The notes beneath the pieces were generated by a model that was not told the origin of the DNA, ran no database searches, and saw only the letters and a program-made list of their open reading frames with translations. Made by a program: the position numbers and the translations under genes. From Lachnospiraceae bacterium (GTDB lineage Bacteria; Bacillota; Clostridia; Lachnospirales; Lachnospiraceae), in NCBI GenBank assembly GCA_014804795.1, contig JAAUZC010000036.1, positions 147,609-211,608 of the forward strand: 64,000 nt of DNA. Direction: 5' to 3'. Every line of letters begins with the position of its first letter. Position 1 is the stretch's first letter. Of this stretch, positions 18,387 through 28,311 are shown piece by piece.

Positions 18387-19205
18387 ATGGTACGAAGCTT
18401 ATGGTCTGCGGCAACCGGTATGATTGCCCAGCAGACAAATGTTGATACGATTGCCAATAACCTGGCGAATGTAAATACAACCGGTTATAAGACACAGGCA
18501 AATCAGTTTAAATCTTTGTTATATCAAAATCTTCAGACGAAAACGACGTCGGGCAACAATGAGACAAAGCCCACCGGCGCGCAGGTCGGACTGGGTGTGC
18601 GGAATGCGGCGATCACCAGTATATTCAAACAGGGAAATCTGTTAGAGACCACGAATGATACAGATTTTGCGATTGAGGGAGAAGGTTTCTTCGCAGTGAG
18701 AGGTGAAGACGGAGAAACTTACTACACGAGAAACGGCAACTTTGTCTGGGCAATCAACAGCGGAGGCGGTATAACGCTTACAAATTCAGATGGCTTGAAA
18801 GTGCTGGATTCCCGGGGAAGAACGATTGAACTGGGAGCAAACTATATTACAAACAGGATCACAGTAGCTTCTGATGGAGAGATTTGTTATCCGAATGCAA
18901 ATGGCAATCCGACACCTATCGGCGTAAGAATCGGTGCTTTCCAGTTTAATAACCCGACCGGTCTGACAAAAGAGGGCGACAGCCTTTATGCGGTATCCGA
19001 TGCCAGCGGTCCGGCAATCAATGAGGCAACGAATAATCAGGTGGTGAGAAGCCGGTTCCTGCAGGGGTATCTGGAATCTTCCAATGTGCAGGTGGCAGAT
19101 GAGATGGTGAATCTGATCGTGGCGCAGAGAGCCTATGAACTGAATTCGAAAGCGATTACGGCATCTGATCAGATGATGCAGCAGGCAAACCAGCTGAGAT
19201 CGTAA
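18387..19205 (+). CDS. flhP: flagellar hook-basal body protein (FlhP/FlgG family)
   Basis: A 272-aa paralog of the preceding gene. It begins MVRSLWSAATGMIAQQTNVDTIANNLANVNTTGYKTQ, carrying the rod-domain ANVNTxGYK motif, and ends with SSNVQVADEMVNLIVAQRAYELNSKAI, the FlgG-type C-terminus. It is a distal rod/hook component exported by the flagellar type III apparatus. The 112-bp gap after flhO contains a flagellar-type promoter, so it may be transcribed both with and separately from mbl-flhO. The symbol follows the Bacillus order mbl-flhO-flhP; annotation as flgG would be equally acceptable. Confidence 0.87.
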   Translation: MVRSLWSAATGMIAQQTNVDTIANNLANVNTTGYKTQANQFKSLLYQNLQTKTTSGNNETKPTGAQVGLGVRNAAITSIFKQGNLLETTNDTDFAIEGEGFFAVRGEDGETYYTRNGNFVWAINSGGGITLTNSDGLKVLDSRGRTIELGANYITNRITVASDGEICYPNANGNPTPIGVRIGAFQFNNPTGLTKEGDSLYAVSDASGPAINEATNNQVVRSRFLQGYLESSNVQVADEMVNLIVAQRAYELNSKAITASDQMMQQANQLRS

Positions 19206-19231
19206 AACGATACATAACAGGGAGACAATAA

Positions 19232-19603
19232 ATGGATATCAATGGATTAAATACAGACTATGCAAGTTATTTGTCACAATCCTCAGCGGCATCAACAAAA
19301 ATAAATCAGCTTCAAAATGCGGATTATACGAATGCTACCGATGATGAGCTTCTGGACGCCTGCAAGCAGTTTGAAGAATACTTCGTGGAAATGACTCTGA
19401 AAGAAGTGTTTAAAACGGTAGATTTGTTTGGCACAGGAGAAAGTTCTTCCAGTGCGATGTCAACAAGTAAAGATCTGATGAAAGACAGCATGGTGAAGAC
19501 ATTTGCGGAGAAGATAACTGAAAATTCGAATCTGGGACTCGCACAGCAGCTTTATGAATCCATGAAGCGCAATACGATCGATGTGTCTGAATTGCCGGAT
19601 TGA
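19232..19603 (+). CDS. rod-binding protein, FlgJ N-terminal domain only
   Basis: A 123-aa protein. Residues about 35-95 contain the rod-binding pattern DACKQFEEYFVEMTLKEVFKTV and LGLAQQLYESM characteristic of the FlgJ N-terminal domain (Rod-binding, PF10135 type), which acts as a scaffold for rod assembly. The muramidase domain that follows in proteobacterial FlgJ is absent, as is usual in many Firmicutes. It is 26 bp after flhP with GGGAGA upstream and is the last gene before a strong hairpin. Confidence 0.85.
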   Translation: MDINGLNTDYASYLSQSSAASTKINQLQNADYTNATDDELLDACKQFEEYFVEMTLKEVFKTVDLFGTGESSSSAMSTSKDLMKDSMVKTFAEKITENSNLGLAQQLYESMKRNTIDVSELPD

Positions 19604-19636
19604 GAATAGAGCACAATAAAACAGATAGAGATAATG

Positions 19637-19691
19637 GGCCGGGTATCTGGCACACTGTAGTTTTCAGTACAGTGTACTCAGATGCCCGGCC
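19637..19691 (+). terminator. long GC-rich hairpin after the flagellar genes
   Basis: A hairpin with outer arms GGCCGGGTATCTG (from 19637) and CAGATGCCCGGCC (to 19691, one mismatch) and inner arms ACACTGTA/TACAGTGT around an 8-nt loop. The U tract is poor, but the stem is long. It separates the rod genes from recD2, only 18 bp upstream of its start, so it could also act as an attenuator. Confidence 0.65.
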
Positions 19692-19709
19692 TTCTGAATA
19701 GCGGGTGGA

Positions 19710-21998
19710 ATGAAGGATAATTTGGAAACGATCAAGGGCTATGTAGAGCATATTATTTATCAAAACGAATCAAACGGGTATACAGTGCTTGTGCTGGAGA
19801 CAGAAAGTGAGGAACTGACCTGTGTGGGAATGTTTCGCGGTGTGGACGAGGGCGAAAGCCTTGAAGTGCAGGGAACTTATACCGAACATGCGGTGTATGG
19901 CAGGCAGTTTAAGGCGGATTCCTTTCATGTGACACAGCCGGAAGATGCCGTCAGCATAGAACGCTATCTGCGTTCCGGAGCCGTGAAAGGAATTGGGGCC
20001 GCGTTGGCTTCCCGTATTGTAAAAAAGTTTGGAGCAGATACTTTCCGCATTATGGAGGAAGAACCGGAACGGCTTGCGGAAGTGCGGGGCATTTCCGAGA
20101 GGATTGCCAGAGAGATCGGTATGCAGATGGAAGAGAAAAGAGATCTGCGGGATGCGATGCTCTTTTTGCAGAAATATGGCATTTCCGGGACACTGGCAGC
20201 AAAAATTCATGAAACTTACGGCATGGGGCTTTATGGAGTTTTGCGGGAGAATCCTTATAAACTGGCGGAAGATATAAGCGGTGTGGGATTTAAGCGGGCG
20301 GATGAGATAGCAGCTAAAATAGGTATTCGTGTAGATTCGGAATTCAGGATCCGGAGCGGCCTGCTCTATACACTGCAGACAGCGTCAGGGGAAGGGCATT
20401 CCTATCTGCCGGAGGAAAAGCTTCTCGAAAAGGCATCAGGACTTTTAGGAGTGCCGAAAGAGGCGCTGGATGGACAGCTCGAAAATCTGGCGATGGAACG
20501 GAAAGTTGTCCTGAAAAAAGAAAACGGTGAAAGACTGGTATATGCAGCTTCTTTTTACAATGCGGAAATGCACTGTGCGAGAATGCTGATCGATTTAAAC
20601 AGAGCAATGGAATCGGATGATCCTGTCGTTTCCGGGGGAGAAAGCAGTCAGTTAAAAAAAATCAGGGAGCTGGAACGGCAGCAGGGAATCGAACTGGATG
20701 AACTGCAGAGGCAGGCGGTACTGCATAGTCTGCGGCACGGCGTATTGATTCTGTCCGGCGGACCGGGTACCGGAAAGACGACGACGATCAATACGATGAT
20801 ACGATATTTTGAGAAAGAGGGATTGGATATCCTGCTGGCAGCGCCCACGGGCAGGGCGGCGAAGCGGATGACGGAAGCCACGGGCTATGAGGCGAAAACA
20901 ATTCACCGCTTGCTTGAGTTAAACGGCGGTACTTTGGAAGATGGTATCGGACGCGGAGCAAAGTTTGAAAAAAATGAGAATAATCCTCTGGAAGCGGATG
21001 TAGTCATTGTGGATGAGATGTCTATGGTAGACCTGTTTTTGCTGCAGGCACTGTTAAGAGCAATAATGCAGGGGACAAGATTAGTCCTGATGGGAGATGT
21101 GGATCAGCTGCCGAGTGTAGGGCCTGGCCAGGTGCTGCATGATTTGATCAAAAGCCGGGCATTTCCGACGATTGTTTTGAAAAAAGTATTTCGTCAGGCG
21201 GGAGAGAGCGATATTGTAGTGAATGCGCATCTGATCAATGAGGGAAAGAGCATTTCACTGAATAATAAAAGCAAAGATTTTTTCTTTCTGGAAAGAAGTG
21301 ACACAAATGTCATATATAAGCATATCGTGCAGCTGGTGCAGGATATGCTGCCCCGCTATGTGCAGGCATCGCCGATGGATATACAGGTGCTTACGCCGAT
21401 GAAAAAGGGGAGCCTGGGCGTGGAGGCGTTAAACCGGATATTACAGCAATATCTGAATCCGCCGGCATCTGATAAAAAAGAATACAGAACGGACGGAGAC
21501 AATCTGTTCCGGGTCGGCGATAAAGTAATGCAGATTAAGAATAATTATGAACTGGAGTGGGAGGTCGTATCGAAGTACAATATTCCCATTGATAGAGGAG
21601 TCGGCGTTTTTAACGGAGATATGGGGATCATCCGGGAAATCAATGACTTCGCCTCCACGGTGGTGGTGGAATTTGACGAACACCGTCGGGTCACTTATCC
21701 GTTTGCAGGAGTGGAGGAACTGGAACTTGCCTATGCGGTAACGATACATAAGTCTCAGGGTTCCGAGTATCCGGCGGTGGTAATGCCCGTTTTGTCCGGA
21801 CCGAGACTGCTTTTTAACAGGAATCTCCTGTATACGGCTGTGACAAGGGCGCGAAACTGTGTCACAATTCTCGGCTCTTCCCGTATGCTGCAGGAAATGA
21901 TTGATAATGTCGGGGAGACCAGACGATATACTTCTCTCGACAGAAGGATACAGGAGATCGTAAACAGCATTTGCCCGGACGATGCGGAACTGGGATAG
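19710..21998 (+). CDS. recD2: ATP-dependent RecD2-type DNA helicase
   Basis: A 762-aa helicase. The N-terminal domain (about 1-300) has the OB-like start GYVEHIIYQNESNGYTVLVLE and helix-hairpin-helix repeats (GIGAALASRIVKKFG). The SF1 helicase core has Walker A GGPGTGKTT, DEMSMVD, GDVDQLPSVGPG and motif VI VTIHKSQGSE. This is the long RecD2 form found without RecBC; it unwinds DNA 5'-3' and contributes to repair and fork stability. GGGTGG precedes the start. It is followed 46 bp later by the comF-like gene, probably in the same transcript. Confidence 0.93.
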   Translation: MKDNLETIKGYVEHIIYQNESNGYTVLVLETESEELTCVGMFRGVDEGESLEVQGTYTEHAVYGRQFKADSFHVTQPEDAVSIERYLRSGAVKGIGAALASRIVKKFGADTFRIMEEEPERLAEVRGISERIAREIGMQMEEKRDLRDAMLFLQKYGISGTLAAKIHETYGMGLYGVLRENPYKLAEDISGVGFKRADEIAAKIGIRVDSEFRIRSGLLYTLQTASGEGHSYLPEEKLLEKASGLLGVPKEALDGQLENLAMERKVVLKKENGERLVYAASFYNAEMHCARMLIDLNRAMESDDPVVSGGESSQLKKIRELERQQGIELDELQRQAVLHSLRHGVLILSGGPGTGKTTTINTMIRYFEKEGLDILLAAPTGRAAKRMTEATGYEAKTIHRLLELNGGTLEDGIGRGAKFEKNENNPLEADVVIVDEMSMVDLFLLQALLRAIMQGTRLVLMGDVDQLPSVGPGQVLHDLIKSRAFPTIVLKKVFRQAGESDIVVNAHLINEGKSISLNNKSKDFFFLERSDTNVIYKHIVQLVQDMLPRYVQASPMDIQVLTPMKKGSLGVEALNRILQQYLNPPASDKKEYRTDGDNLFRVGDKVMQIKNNYELEWEVVSKYNIPIDRGVGVFNGDMGIIREINDFASTVVVEFDEHRRVTYPFAGVEELELAYAVTIHKSQGSEYPAVVMPVLSGPRLLFNRNLLYTAVTRARNCVTILGSSRMLQEMIDNVGETRRYTSLDRRIQEIVNSICPDDAELG

Positions 21999-22044
21999 GA
22001 AAGAGAAACATGATTAACATCTGCCCGGAGAGGGAAAGGTGTTT

Positions 22045-22788
22045 ATGAAAAAGAAAAGTGAATATTGGAAAAAGGCGGGAAAATATTGGGAAAGGGGGCT
22101 CGATCTGGTATTTCCGGCGAGATGTCCGATTTGTGATAAGCCGGCACCGTTTCCGGAACTGATCTGTCCGGCATGTAAAAATAAGCCGGTTATCGTAGGA
22201 TTTCCCAGATGCTTAAAGTGCGGGAAGCACATTGCGGATGAAAGGGAGGAATACTGCAAGGGCTGCCGTTTGACGATGCATGTATTTGAACAGGGAAAGG
22301 GATTGTTTGACTATCAGTCAGTGGCAAGATCGCTATACCGCTTTAAATATGCGGGCAGACAGGAATATGCCCGTTTTTATGCGGAGCAGATCGTGAGAAA
22401 GCTTGGCGGGACGATACGCAGCTGGAAACCGGATGCGTTGGTGCCGGTTCCCGTTCACTTTACAAGAAAACGGGAAAGGGGCTATAATCAGGCAGAGGTT
22501 CTTGCAGTGGAGATCGGGAAAAGAACAGGAATTCCCGTGGCGGCTCATCTGATCGGGCGAAAGAAGAAAACGCTGCCCCAGAAACTGCTTAATGATAGGG
22601 AACGCCAAAATAATTTGAAAAGGGCTTTTAAAATAGGAAGAAATGATGTAAAATTAAAAAGAGTGATTATAATTGACGATATCTATACAACGGGAAGTAC
22701 CGTGGATGCCTGTGCGGAGACGTTAAAGAGTGCGGGCATAGAAAAAGTATACTTTATTACGACGGCTATCGGAAAGGAGTTGTTATAA
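22045..22788 (+). CDS. comFC: ComF family phosphoribosyltransferase-like protein
   Basis: A 247-aa protein. The N-terminal zinc ribbons (CPICDKPAPFPE, CPACKNK; then CLKCGKH and CKGC) precede a phosphoribosyltransferase domain with the PRPP motif VIIIDDIYTTGSTV. ComFC-type proteins act in natural transformation, probably in single-stranded DNA processing, and may have wider roles. Either the GTG at 22039 or the ATG at 22045 could be the start; the latter has GGAAAGG at 5-bp spacing. It is followed after 3 bp by a YvyF-like gene, the comFC-yvyF order known from Bacillus, though flgM is absent here. Confidence 0.88.
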   Translation: MKKKSEYWKKAGKYWERGLDLVFPARCPICDKPAPFPELICPACKNKPVIVGFPRCLKCGKHIADEREEYCKGCRLTMHVFEQGKGLFDYQSVARSLYRFKYAGRQEYARFYAEQIVRKLGGTIRSWKPDALVPVPVHFTRKRERGYNQAEVLAVEIGKRTGIPVAAHLIGRKKKTLPQKLLNDRERQNNLKRAFKIGRNDVKLKRVIIIDDIYTTGSTVDACAETLKSAGIEKVYFITTAIGKELL

Positions 22789-22791
22789 AAC

Positions 22792-23199
22792 ATGAATGTA
22801 CGAAATTGCAGAAAATGCGGGAAACTTTTTAACTATGTGACAGGCGTACCGATTTGTCCGGCCTGCAAGGATGCACTGGAGAAAAAATTTCAGGAAGTAA
22901 AAAAGTATGTACAGGATAACAGAGGGGCTACGATTCCGGATGTAGTAGAAAATTGTGAGGTTGATGCCCAGCAGGTACGTCAGTGGGTGCGTGAGGAACG
23001 TCTGGAATTCAGCGGAGAGGGTGTGACGGGGATCACCTGTGAAAAGTGCGGAGCGACCATTCCCACCGGAAGATTCTGCCAGAAATGTAAAAATGAAATG
23101 ACAGCAAACTTAAACAGCGCGATACCGCAGAAGCCGAAAGAAGCACCCAAACCGAAAAAAGATCCGAAAGACAACCCCAAGATGCGTTTCCTTCAGTAA
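22792..23199 (+). CDS. yvyF: YvyF-like flagellar operon protein (TIGR03826 type)
   Basis: A 135-aa protein with an N-terminal zinc-ribbon-like pair (CRKCGKLFNYV...CPACKD), a middle MerR/helix-turn-helix-like segment (TIPDVVENCEVDAQQVRQWVREERLEF, about 43-70), a second zinc pair (CEKCG...CQKCK) and a basic, proline-rich tail. This architecture is that of the YvyF family, encoded in flagellar operons between comFC and flgM. Its function is uncertain; a regulatory role in flagellar gene expression is inferred from the DNA-binding-like middle domain. Translationally linked to comFC. Confidence 0.85.
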   Translation: MNVRNCRKCGKLFNYVTGVPICPACKDALEKKFQEVKKYVQDNRGATIPDVVENCEVDAQQVRQWVREERLEFSGEGVTGITCEKCGATIPTGRFCQKCKNEMTANLNSAIPQKPKEAPKPKKDPKDNPKMRFLQ

Positions 23200-23235
23200 C
23201 AGGGCGGATGCATTTTCGGGAAAGGGGAATACTGT

Positions 23236-23628
23236 ATGATTCATGAAGAAAGAGTGATCCTGATGACAAAGCTGCAGGCTTATGAGGACGGCAGCGGAAA
23301 AAAAGACATTGCGATCGCGAGCTATTTCAGAGGAGATTATCTTGGCTCACAGATGTTAAAAAGCGTTATTTATGTAACGATAGCGGCTGCGCTTTTTTAT
23401 GCCGGTTATATTTTTTATAATCTGGAGAACTTTATGAAGGATCTGTATCAGACAGACTGGTTTGAGTATGCGAGAATACTGCTCACCCGCTATCTGATTC
23501 TTGTGATAGGATATGCACTGATCACTTATCTGGTGTATGCATACCGTTATACTAAAGCAAAGAAGAATCTGAAAAAATACTATGGCGGACTGAAGGAACT
23601 GAATGCCATGTATCATGAAGAATCTTGA
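23236..23628 (+). CDS. unknown membrane protein with two transmembrane helices
   Basis: A 130-aa protein with helices at about 45-67 and 83-104 (VIYVTIAAALFYAGYIFY and ILLTRYLILVIGYALITYLV), a soluble N-terminus and a basic C-terminus (RYTKAKKNLKKYYGGLKEL). GGAAAGGGG lies upstream of the ATG; an internal ATG at 23263 is possible. It sits between yvyF and a second membrane protein and overlaps or nearly abuts the latter. No family was recognised. Its place just before cdaA suggests an envelope role, but that is only context. Confidence 0.75.
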   Translation: MIHEERVILMTKLQAYEDGSGKKDIAIASYFRGDYLGSQMLKSVIYVTIAAALFYAGYIFYNLENFMKDLYQTDWFEYARILLTRYLILVIGYALITYLVYAYRYTKAKKNLKKYYGGLKELNAMYHEES

Positions 23629-23639
23629 AAGGATATCTG

Positions 23640-24587
23640 ATGACTGAGTTATTGTTAGTAAAAGAAACAGTGAAAACATTTGTTGGTAAGTATGAAGTAT
23701 ATTTAAAACCGTTAGGGAAATTTTTACTTGCCTTTGCAGCGCTATTCATGATCAATAAATCTACCGGATATATGGATAAGTTAAACAGTATGTCCCTTGT
23801 GCTCGTGGTAGCGTTACTGTGTTCTTTTATGCCGCTGAATTTTTCCATCATATGTGCGGCGGCTTTCATTATTTTGCATTTATATGCGCTGTCAATGGAA
23901 TGTGCACTGGTGGCGCTCATACTGTTTTTGATCCTGGCACTGGTATATTTCCGCTTTGCACCGAAAGATGCGGTCATCGTATTGCTTCTGCCGATGTGTT
24001 TTTACCTGAAAATACCGTATGTAATTCCGGTCTGCGCAGGGCTTTTGGCGACGCCGGTTTCAGCAGTTTCTGTGGCGTGCGGCGTGATCGTCTACTATAT
24101 GGTGAGTTACGTGGCGGGAAATGTATCGGGATTGAGTGCGCTGGAAGCGGAAGATATGTCCGGGCGGTTTCGTTATGTGGTGGACGGTTTTTTGAAAAAT
24201 AAGACAATGGCAGTTGTCATGGTGGCGTTTGCAGTGACTGTAATTATCGTGTATCTGATCAGGCGCCTTTCCATAGACCATAGTTGGACGATAGCTATCG
24301 TTACAGGAACGATAACTCAGATGGTAGTGCTGCTATTGGGTGCGCTGATGATGGACGCGGATGTATCTATGGCAGGCATTATAATAGGAAGCCTTGTCAG
24401 TGCGGGAATTGCGTGTGTTGTGGAATTCATCATGTTTCAGATGGATTACAGCAGGGCGGAACAGGTACAATTTGAGGATGATGAGTATTACTATTATGTG
24501 AAAGCCGTTCCAAAAGTAATGCTGTCCAAACCGGAGAAAACTGTAAAGAAGATTAATACCCAGAGGAAAAAGAAGAGAAGCCATTAA
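23640..24587 (+). CDS. unknown polytopic membrane protein
   Basis: A 315-aa protein with about eight to nine transmembrane helices, beginning MTELLLVKETVKTFVGKYE and ending in a basic cytoplasmic tail (QRKKKRSH) after an acidic stretch (FEDDEYYYYVKAVPK). The ATG at 23640 is chosen because GAAAGGAT lies at proper spacing; a TTG at 23625 would overlap the previous gene. It precedes cdaA by 72 bp. No motif assigns it to a transporter family. Pairing with the preceding small membrane protein and the c-di-AMP operon suggests a membrane complex (inference). Confidence 0.75.
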   Translation: MTELLLVKETVKTFVGKYEVYLKPLGKFLLAFAALFMINKSTGYMDKLNSMSLVLVVALLCSFMPLNFSIICAAAFIILHLYALSMECALVALILFLILALVYFRFAPKDAVIVLLLPMCFYLKIPYVIPVCAGLLATPVSAVSVACGVIVYYMVSYVAGNVSGLSALEAEDMSGRFRYVVDGFLKNKTMAVVMVAFAVTVIIVYLIRRLSIDHSWTIAIVTGTITQMVVLLLGALMMDADVSMAGIIIGSLVSAGIACVVEFIMFQMDYSRAEQVQFEDDEYYYYVKAVPKVMLSKPEKTVKKINTQRKKKRSH

Positions 24588-24659
24588 AATCCGCTTTCAA
24601 ACTTTCTTCCCCTGAAAGGAATCTTAATATAGGAAAGACAGGAAGGGAAGAATAAAGCA

Positions 24660-25538
24660 ATGCATGAATTATCGGCTACTATCAGCAGATATATGGAGAA
24701 TCTTTATATACCCTCGCTAAATGCTGTTACCGGTATAGATATTGTTGAAATCATTATCATAACTTTAATGATCTATGCGATGCTGGTATGGGTAAAAGAG
24801 ACTAGGGCGTGGGCGCTCCTCAGAGGAGTACTTGTTATAGGCGCCTTTCTTTTGGTTGCCTTTTTTGCAGGGATGACGACGATCATATGGATTGCGGAAA
24901 GGCTGATATCCCTTGCCGTTATAGCAATGGTAGTCATTTTGCAGCCGGAGCTTCGGAAGGCACTTGAAAATCTGGGGCAGAAAAATATTTTGGCCAGTCT
25001 GTTTTCGCTGGATATGCTGAAAGCATCGGTGAATGCAAGGTTTTCGGACAAAACGATCAATGAGATCGTGAAAGCCTGTGTGGAAATGGGTAAAGCAAAA
25101 ACAGGTGCACTGATTGTGGTGGAGCATAAACAGCAGTTGACGGATTATGAAAAAACAGGCATCGATTTGGATGCGCTGGTGTCAAGTCAGCTTTTGATCA
25201 ATATTTTTGAACACAATACACCGTTGCACGACGGTGCTATTATTGTGCGCGGCGATAGAATCGTATCCGCGACATGTTATCTGCCTCTTTCCGATAATAT
25301 GCTGCTCAGCAAAGAACTGGGAACAAGACACAGAGCCGGTGTGGGTATATCGGAAGCGACGGATTCCATGACGGTTATTGTCTCCGAGGAAACAGGGAAG
25401 ATCAGTGTAGCTTATGGTGGACGTCTCCACAGAGGCTTGTCAGCGGACGAACTGCATGAATACCTTTCTGAAATTCAGGATAAAGTGGTAGAAGAGAGAA
25501 AACGCATTATCTGGAAAGGAAGGTCAAAAAATGCATAA
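24660..25538 (+). CDS. cdaA: diadenylate cyclase CdaA
   Basis: A 292-aa membrane enzyme that condenses two ATP to cyclic di-AMP. Three N-terminal transmembrane helices (about 25-95) precede the DAC domain (about 100-265) with the DGA motif at 191-193 (HDGAIIVRGDRI) and RHR at 223-225 (GTRHRAGVG), both intact. c-di-AMP controls potassium and osmolyte transport and cell-wall integrity. The gene overlaps the YbbR-type gene by 8 bp, and glmM follows: the conserved cdaA-cdaR-glmM operon in which CdaR and GlmM modulate cyclase activity. The start has GGAAGGGAAG upstream. Confidence 0.95.
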   Translation: MHELSATISRYMENLYIPSLNAVTGIDIVEIIIITLMIYAMLVWVKETRAWALLRGVLVIGAFLLVAFFAGMTTIIWIAERLISLAVIAMVVILQPELRKALENLGQKNILASLFSLDMLKASVNARFSDKTINEIVKACVEMGKAKTGALIVVEHKQQLTDYEKTGIDLDALVSSQLLINIFEHNTPLHDGAIIVRGDRIVSATCYLPLSDNMLLSKELGTRHRAGVGISEATDSMTVIVSEETGKISVAYGGRLHRGLSADELHEYLSEIQDKVVEERKRIIWKGRSKNA

Positions 25539-26862
25539 AAAAGAAAACGTAAAATGGTCCGGGCGACTGACAAAAAATCTCGGACTGAAGATCATTTCTT
25601 TCCTGCTTGCGATAGGACTGTGGCTGCTTGTAGTGAATATAGACGACCCGGTGGTCCGCTGGACTTATCTGGATGTGCCGGTCACAATAAAAAATGCGGA
25701 TGTGATCACAAATCAGGGTATGATCTATGAGGTGCTTGACGGCACGGATGTGATTCCGAGAGTGACAGTCTATGCACCGCGTTCTGTCGGAGAAAATATC
25801 AGCAAGTCGGATATTGTAGCGACGGCAGATATGAATACACTGAACAGTTTGAATATATTGCAGGTGGAATTTTCTGTTCCCAAAGTGGGAAGCAGTAAAG
25901 TCAGCGATATTAGGGGCAGCACAGACAGTGTGCATGTCAGCATTGAAAACAAAAAGAATGTTCAGAAAGTGCTGAAAACCAATATTATAGGTGAGGCGCC
26001 CGAGGGGTATGTAGTCGGAAATGTAACGACCGATCAAAACCTTGTCCGGGTATCAGGAGCGGAATCGGTTGTAGATAGAGTGGAGTCGGCGAATATCAAT
26101 ATTGATATGAATACGCTGTCCGAATTTACCAGCGATATTACGACCAGTGTGCCGGTACGCCTTTACGATGAGGAAGGAAATGAAGTAGAAGGCAGTACAC
26201 TGACAAAGAATCCGGAAAATGTGATGATCACGATAGAAATTTTGTCTACAAAGGATGTGCCGCTGCGATTTGAAGTAGACGGCGAGCCTGCGGACGGGTA
26301 TGGTCTGACAGGCATGGTGAGCAGTGATGTCCAGACTGTTCGGATTGCGGGCAGGCGTTCCGCATTAAACAGCATGAGCGAAATTGTGATCCCGGCGGAA
26401 GCTTTTGATTTATCGGGAATCAGTGAAGAGACGACGATGGAAATTGATGTGTGTGACTATCTTCCGGAAAATGTGCAGATGGCGGATAAGAGTACGAGTA
26501 TGCCGGTCAATGTGACAATAGGAGTGGAAAGAGAAACGACCACTGATTATACATTGCGGGCAGAAGATGTGCGGATCACGAATATACCGGAAGGGAAAAC
26601 CTGTGAATTGGAAGGGCTGGAGGAAGAATATACTGTGTCTGTTACAGGAATCCGTTCTGTTATGAGTAATATCAGCGCCGGAGATTTGGAAGCAGTGCTT
26701 GATGTTGCGGCCTGGATGAGAGAACAGGGGTTAAAGGAGCTGCCGGCAGGAAAATATTCGGTAACATTGCAATATAATACACCGGAGCAGACGGAATTAG
26801 AAAGGCCGGTTACGGTAATATTGGCAGTTTCCGAAGGAACAGAGGAAAACACTGAAGAATAG
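25531..26862 (+). CDS. cdaR: YbbR-domain protein CdaR, CdaA regulator
   Basis: A 443-aa protein with one N-terminal transmembrane helix (about 18-38; [20 protein letters not shown]) and a large extracellular part of four YbbR repeats (about 50-430). In the family, CdaR binds CdaA in the membrane and adjusts c-di-AMP synthesis. Its start overlaps the end of cdaA (ATGCATAA), so translation is coupled. The acidic end (EGTEENTEE) is unstructured. It lies 74 bp upstream of glmM. This is the YbbR protein, unrelated to the PucR-type regulator at 3755 that some databases also call CdaR. Confidence 0.92.
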   Translation: MHKKENVKWSGRLTKNLGLKIISFLLAIGLWLLVVNIDDPVVRWTYLDVPVTIKNADVITNQGMIYEVLDGTDVIPRVTVYAPRSVGENISKSDIVATADMNTLNSLNILQVEFSVPKVGSSKVSDIRGSTDSVHVSIENKKNVQKVLKTNIIGEAPEGYVVGNVTTDQNLVRVSGAESVVDRVESANINIDMNTLSEFTSDITTSVPVRLYDEEGNEVEGSTLTKNPENVMITIEILSTKDVPLRFEVDGEPADGYGLTGMVSSDVQTVRIAGRRSALNSMSEIVIPAEAFDLSGISEETTMEIDVCDYLPENVQMADKSTSMPVNVTIGVERETTTDYTLRAEDVRITNIPEGKTCELEGLEEEYTVSVTGIRSVMSNISAGDLEAVLDVAAWMREQGLKELPAGKYSVTLQYNTPEQTELERPVTVILAVSEGTEENTEE

Positions 26863-26936
26863 AATATTCAAAGAGCAAAAATAAGGCGGAAACCTGCTTT
26901 ATGAAAAAGTTTGAATATGGGAAGGACCTGAAAAAA

Positions 26937-28286
26937 ATGGGAAGATTATTTGGTACAGATGGAGTGAGAGGTGTGGCAAATGAAGAACTGACACCGTTGC
27001 TCGCAATGCAGCTTGGCCAGGCCGGAGCTTATGTTTTAACAAAGGAAACGGAGCATAAGCCGACGATCATGGTTGGCTGTGATACAAGAATTTCCGGCGA
27101 TATGCTGGCAAACGCGCTGATGGCGGGGGCCTGTTCCGTGGGGGCAAACTGCATTTATGTAGGCGTAATTCCTACGCCGGCAGTAGCTTATCTGACAAGA
27201 AAGTACAAAGTGGATGCAGGAGTTGTGATTTCGGCATCTCATAATCCGGTGGAGTTTAACGGTATTAAATTTTTTAATGGAAACGGTTATAAGCTGCCGG
27301 ATGAGTTGGAAGATGAGATTGAGGCTCTGATTAAAAACGGTATGCCGGGAGTTAAATTTCCGATCGGGCCGGGTGTGGGCAAAATAAAATACCGTACCGA
27401 TGCGAGAGAAGAGTATATCAATCATGCGATACAGGCCGTAGGAGTTGATCTGACGGGATTAAAGATCGTTGTGGATTGTGCAGAGGGCGCCTCGTTTTAT
27501 ACATCTGTAGAGGCATTGCGGGAGCTCGGTGCGAATGTAGTTCCGATTCATAATATGCCGGATGGCACAAATATTAATGCAAACTGCGGTTCAACCCATA
27601 TGGGGGAATTGAAGGCTCGCGTAGTATATGAGAAAGCAAATCTGGGGCTGGCATTTGACGGTGACGCTGACAGACTGCTTGCCGTAGATGAAAACGGAAA
27701 AATTGTTGAGGGCGATGAAATTATGGCAATCGTCGGCAATCATATGAAGAGTCAGGGAAAACTGAAAAAGGATACGATTGTAGTGACTGTGATGTCCAAC
27801 CTTGGTTTTACGTTGATGGCAAAAGAAAAAGGAATTCATATGGAAGCGACCAAAGTCGGCGACAGATATGTGCTGGAGCGGATGCGGGAAATAGGTGCAA
27901 GCCTCGGAGGAGAACAGTCGGGCCATATCATTTTCCTTGATGAGAATACAACAGGTGATGGACTGCTCAGTGCTCTCCACCTGCTGCAGGTCATGGTGGA
28001 AACCGGAAAACCGCTTTCGGAGCTGGCTTCGGTTATGCAGGTGCTGCCGCAGGCACTGGTAAATGCAAAGGTTGCGAATCACAAGAAAGAACATTATATG
28101 GAATATCCGGAAATTTCGTCCGCGATTGCAAAACTGGAAGAAAGATTTGCGGGAGAAGGCAGAGTGCTGATCAGACCCAGCGGGACGGAGCCGCTTGTGC
28201 GCGTTATGATCGAAGGAAAGGATCAGGAGCAGATCAATAGAGAGGCGGAGAAACTGGCAAATCTGATTCAGGATATTATGTTCTGA
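26937..28286 (+). CDS. glmM: phosphoglucosamine mutase
   Basis: A 449-aa alpha-D-phosphohexomutase converting glucosamine-6-P to glucosamine-1-P for UDP-GlcNAc and peptidoglycan. It starts [15 protein letters not shown]. The catalytic phosphoserine is Ser101 in [13 protein letters not shown], the metal-binding loop is DGDADR and the sugar-binding loop GGEQSGHI; the phosphate-binding loop [12 protein letters not shown] is near the C-terminus. The start at 26937 is used because it matches the conserved N-terminus and has GAAGGA upstream; an ATG at 26901 would add 12 residues. In related bacteria GlmM inhibits CdaA, linking wall precursor supply with c-di-AMP. Confidence 0.96.
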   Translation: MGRLFGTDGVRGVANEELTPLLAMQLGQAGAYVLTKETEHKPTIMVGCDTRISGDMLANALMAGACSVGANCIYVGVIPTPAVAYLTRKYKVDAGVVISASHNPVEFNGIKFFNGNGYKLPDELEDEIEALIKNGMPGVKFPIGPGVGKIKYRTDAREEYINHAIQAVGVDLTGLKIVVDCAEGASFYTSVEALRELGANVVPIHNMPDGTNINANCGSTHMGELKARVVYEKANLGLAFDGDADRLLAVDENGKIVEGDEIMAIVGNHMKSQGKLKKDTIVVTVMSNLGFTLMAKEKGIHMEATKVGDRYVLERMREIGASLGGEQSGHIIFLDENTTGDGLLSALHLLQVMVETGKPLSELASVMQVLPQALVNAKVANHKKEHYMEYPEISSAIAKLEERFAGEGRVLIRPSGTEPLVRVMIEGKDQEQINREAEKLANLIQDIMF

Positions 28287-28311
28287 TATTTGGAATATTA
28301 ATTTTTTAAGC

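Noticed and set aside
26863..26936. Possible regulatory RNA between cdaR and glmM
   Set aside because: The 74-bp gap is too short and has no recognisable structure beyond a ribosome site.
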